A stretch of 64,000 nucleotides of DNA from Iphinoe sp. HA4291-MV1 (GTDB lineage: Bacteria; Cyanobacteriota; Cyanobacteriia; Cyanobacteriales; Nostocaceae). Shown here one piece after another: positions 63,501 to 64,000 of the stretch (position 1 is the stretch's first letter; every line of letters begins with the position of its first letter). Under the pieces are notes generated by a model that ran no database searches, was not told where the DNA came from, and saw only the letters and a list, made by a program, of their open reading frames with translations. The stretch spans positions 1 through 64,000 of the forward strand of contig JAHHHH010000016.1 of NCBI GenBank assembly GCA_019359415.1, written 5' to 3'. A program made the translations under genes and the position numbers.

Positions 63501-64000
63501 TATAGAGGAAATTGAATTTAAAAAAGCTTTCTTCTTACCAGAAAGTAGTGCGTCAATAGTTCAGTTAAGTCTGGAGCCAAGCCAAACATCCTTCGAGATT
63601 AACAGCAATGTCAAAGGTGCCCAATCGGATTGGGTTCGACACGCGACGGGTAAGCTAACTCGCGTTGAAAATGGCTTTGTCTCTAAGCAGGTTGTGCTGG
63701 ATGAAATTCGCCGCCGTTGTCCCAACGAAATTTCTAAGAGCGATCTATATCGGCAATTCCAGGAAATAGGACTCGAATATGGTCCAAGTTTTCAAGGAAT
63801 CGAGCAGCTTTGGAGCGGCGAAGGCGAAGCGTTAGCTCAAATCCAAATCAGTAATGCTTTACAGACAGAAGTCGAGGAATACCAATTGCATCCGGCTATC
63901 CTTGATGCTTGTTTTCAGGTGTCGCTCGCCACTGTAGATTCTGTTAAAGGGACTTACTTGCCAGTGCAGATAGAACAAGTGAGAGTTTACGGTCGTCCAA
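60514..64000 (+). CDS. Modular type I polyketide synthase (KS-AT-DH...), 3' end outside window
   Basis: Open frame from ATG 60514 to the window edge (1162 codons, no stop). After 30 residues a ketosynthase: Cys200 in DTACSSSL, His335 in EAHGTGT and His375 in KTNIGHLE. Then an acyltransferase with Ser655 in GHSVGE, and VPYHSP where malonyl-specific enzymes usually have HAFH. From about 940 a dehydratase begins, with His965 in HRVQGAVVYP and Asp1131 in HPAILDACFQ. Reductase and carrier domains should follow outside the window. The product cannot be predicted from this part. Confidence 0.93.
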   Translation, partial: MTQDVPDLKQQTSKKITNFEGTGSGKETEPIAIIGIGCRFPGNANSPEAFWKLLLSSVDAISEVPESRWNVNYFYDPDIAKSGKIRTRWGGFVDKIDEFDAQFFGISPREASRMDPQQRLMLEVAQEALEDAGQMSERLADSKTAVFIGISGSDYQNIQGSDRDSMNAYTNLGGVNCITANRISYVFDLKGPSMTVDTACSSSLVAVHLACQSIWNGESVLSIAGGVNAILKPEVTIGFSQASMLSPDGRCFTFDARANGYVRAEGAGIVVLKPLSQAQADRDPIYAVILSSAVNQDGQTNGITVPSGQSQEAALQEACLKAGISPEQIQYIEAHGTGTPVGDPIEAIALGNVLGKNRPPGDYCTVGSVKTNIGHLETASGIAGLIKVALALKHCQIPPNLHFQTPNPKIPFEELGLRVPTTLEPWRNENGSRIAGVNSFGFGGTNAHVLLSGLATDAVTDIGDSEHGSVSVLLPLSAKSPEALVAVARATHEFLTALDLSAGVSLTDICYTASLRRDHHDHRLALVADTKENLVENLEAFLAGENRPGLSSGHLVPDFQPKLAFVFSGMGPQWWAMGRQLLESEPIFREVIEQCDELLRQYADWSLLSELTASEETSRINSTQIAQCSIFAVQIALAALWRDWGITPQAIVGHSVGEVAAAHVAGVLSLSDAVQVIFHRSRVQASAAGKGKMLAVELSQEEAERVLAGLEYQSCVSIAAVNSPSAITLAGDSAALSEIAKYLEQKQIFCRFLQVEVPYHSPFMEPLKADLAQSLQEIKPQKATIPLFSTVTSKLVEGSELDGIYWGLNMREPVLFAAAIAQLIQARFNTFVEISAHPVLANSISECLALAEISGTVLPTLRRKEPERATMLSSFGKLYTLGYPVDWHQIYPQQGRFVRLPSYPWQRERCWHESEESMGVRIGTIPQRSMLGQQVHPLLGSRLKSSQPIWDASIDKHRLSYLNDHRVQGAVVYPGAAYVEMALAAAKETFKDGAYIIEEIEFKKAFFLPESSASIVQLSLEPSQTSFEINSNVKGAQSDWVRHATGKLTRVENGFVSKQVVLDEIRRRCPNEISKSDLYRQFQEIGLEYGPSFQGIEQLWSGEGEALAQIQISNALQTEVEEYQLHPAILDACFQVSLATVDSVKGTYLPVQIEQVRVYGRP

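Overview
The window looks like chromosome from a filamentous, probably heterocyst-forming cyanobacterium. The evidence is photosystem II psbU, the photosystem I factor btpA, a split dnaE carrying a trans-splicing intein half, an fbp-tal-zwf-opcA operon, many GCGATCGC (HIP1-type) sites, heptanucleotide tandem repeats (CAATGGG and CCCAATG types) and many small palindromic dispersed repeats. No tRNA, rRNA or CRISPR array was recognised. Genus and species cannot be fixed from the sequence alone.

Layout. 0-9 kb: the tail of an IS630-like transposase, a DEAD-box helicase, rimO, btpA, a VKOR-thioredoxin fusion, and a two-gene module (a degenerate-P-loop regulator plus a MoxR AAA+ ATPase) beside a nonsense-broken gene resembling TRADD-N-associated membrane proteins and a 21-bp coiled-coil-like tandem array. 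9-14.6 kb: nadB, psbU, a DUF3120-like membrane protein and uppP. 14.7-24 kb, all minus strand: a cobalamin uptake locus with a B12 riboswitch, a TonB receptor broken by a 212-bp MITE, a [2Fe-2S] protein, two binding proteins, a permease and an ATPase, with a neutral invertase inside it. 24-31 kb: a carboxyl-terminal protease, a Zn/Cd-type P-ATPase with an SmtB-type operator, and mntCAB. 31-45 kb: dnaE-C with its intein half, a tyrosinase facing a free-standing copy of its own C-terminal domain, gatA, two RodZ-like HTH membrane proteins, a hydrolase, a Ser/Thr kinase paired with a periplasmic-binding-like protein, a HAD phosphatase and nagB. 45-51.5 kb: a second 21-bp array, then the B12-dependent ribonucleotide reductase nrdJ split by a group II intron with its own reverse transcriptase and by a group I intron inside the catalytic NPCGE motif. 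51.6-60 kb: a small conserved protein, an RRM protein, the oxidative pentose phosphate operon and cobB. 60.5 kb to the end: a type I polyketide synthase (KS-AT-DH) that runs out of the window.

How the parts connect. Vitamin B12 recurs: uptake genes, a riboswitch, cobyrinate amidation (cobB) and a B12-dependent enzyme (nrdJ). These same genes are unusually loaded with mobile or repeated DNA: a MITE in the receptor, a palindrome inside the riboswitch core, heptanucleotide repeats translated inside CobB, and two introns in nrdJ. Metal handling (Zn/Cd export, Mn import, copper tyrosinase) and carbon metabolism (invertase, fbp/tal/zwf/opcA, nagB) are the other main themes. The least explained parts are the regulator-MoxR pair with its neighbours and the two 21-bp arrays.
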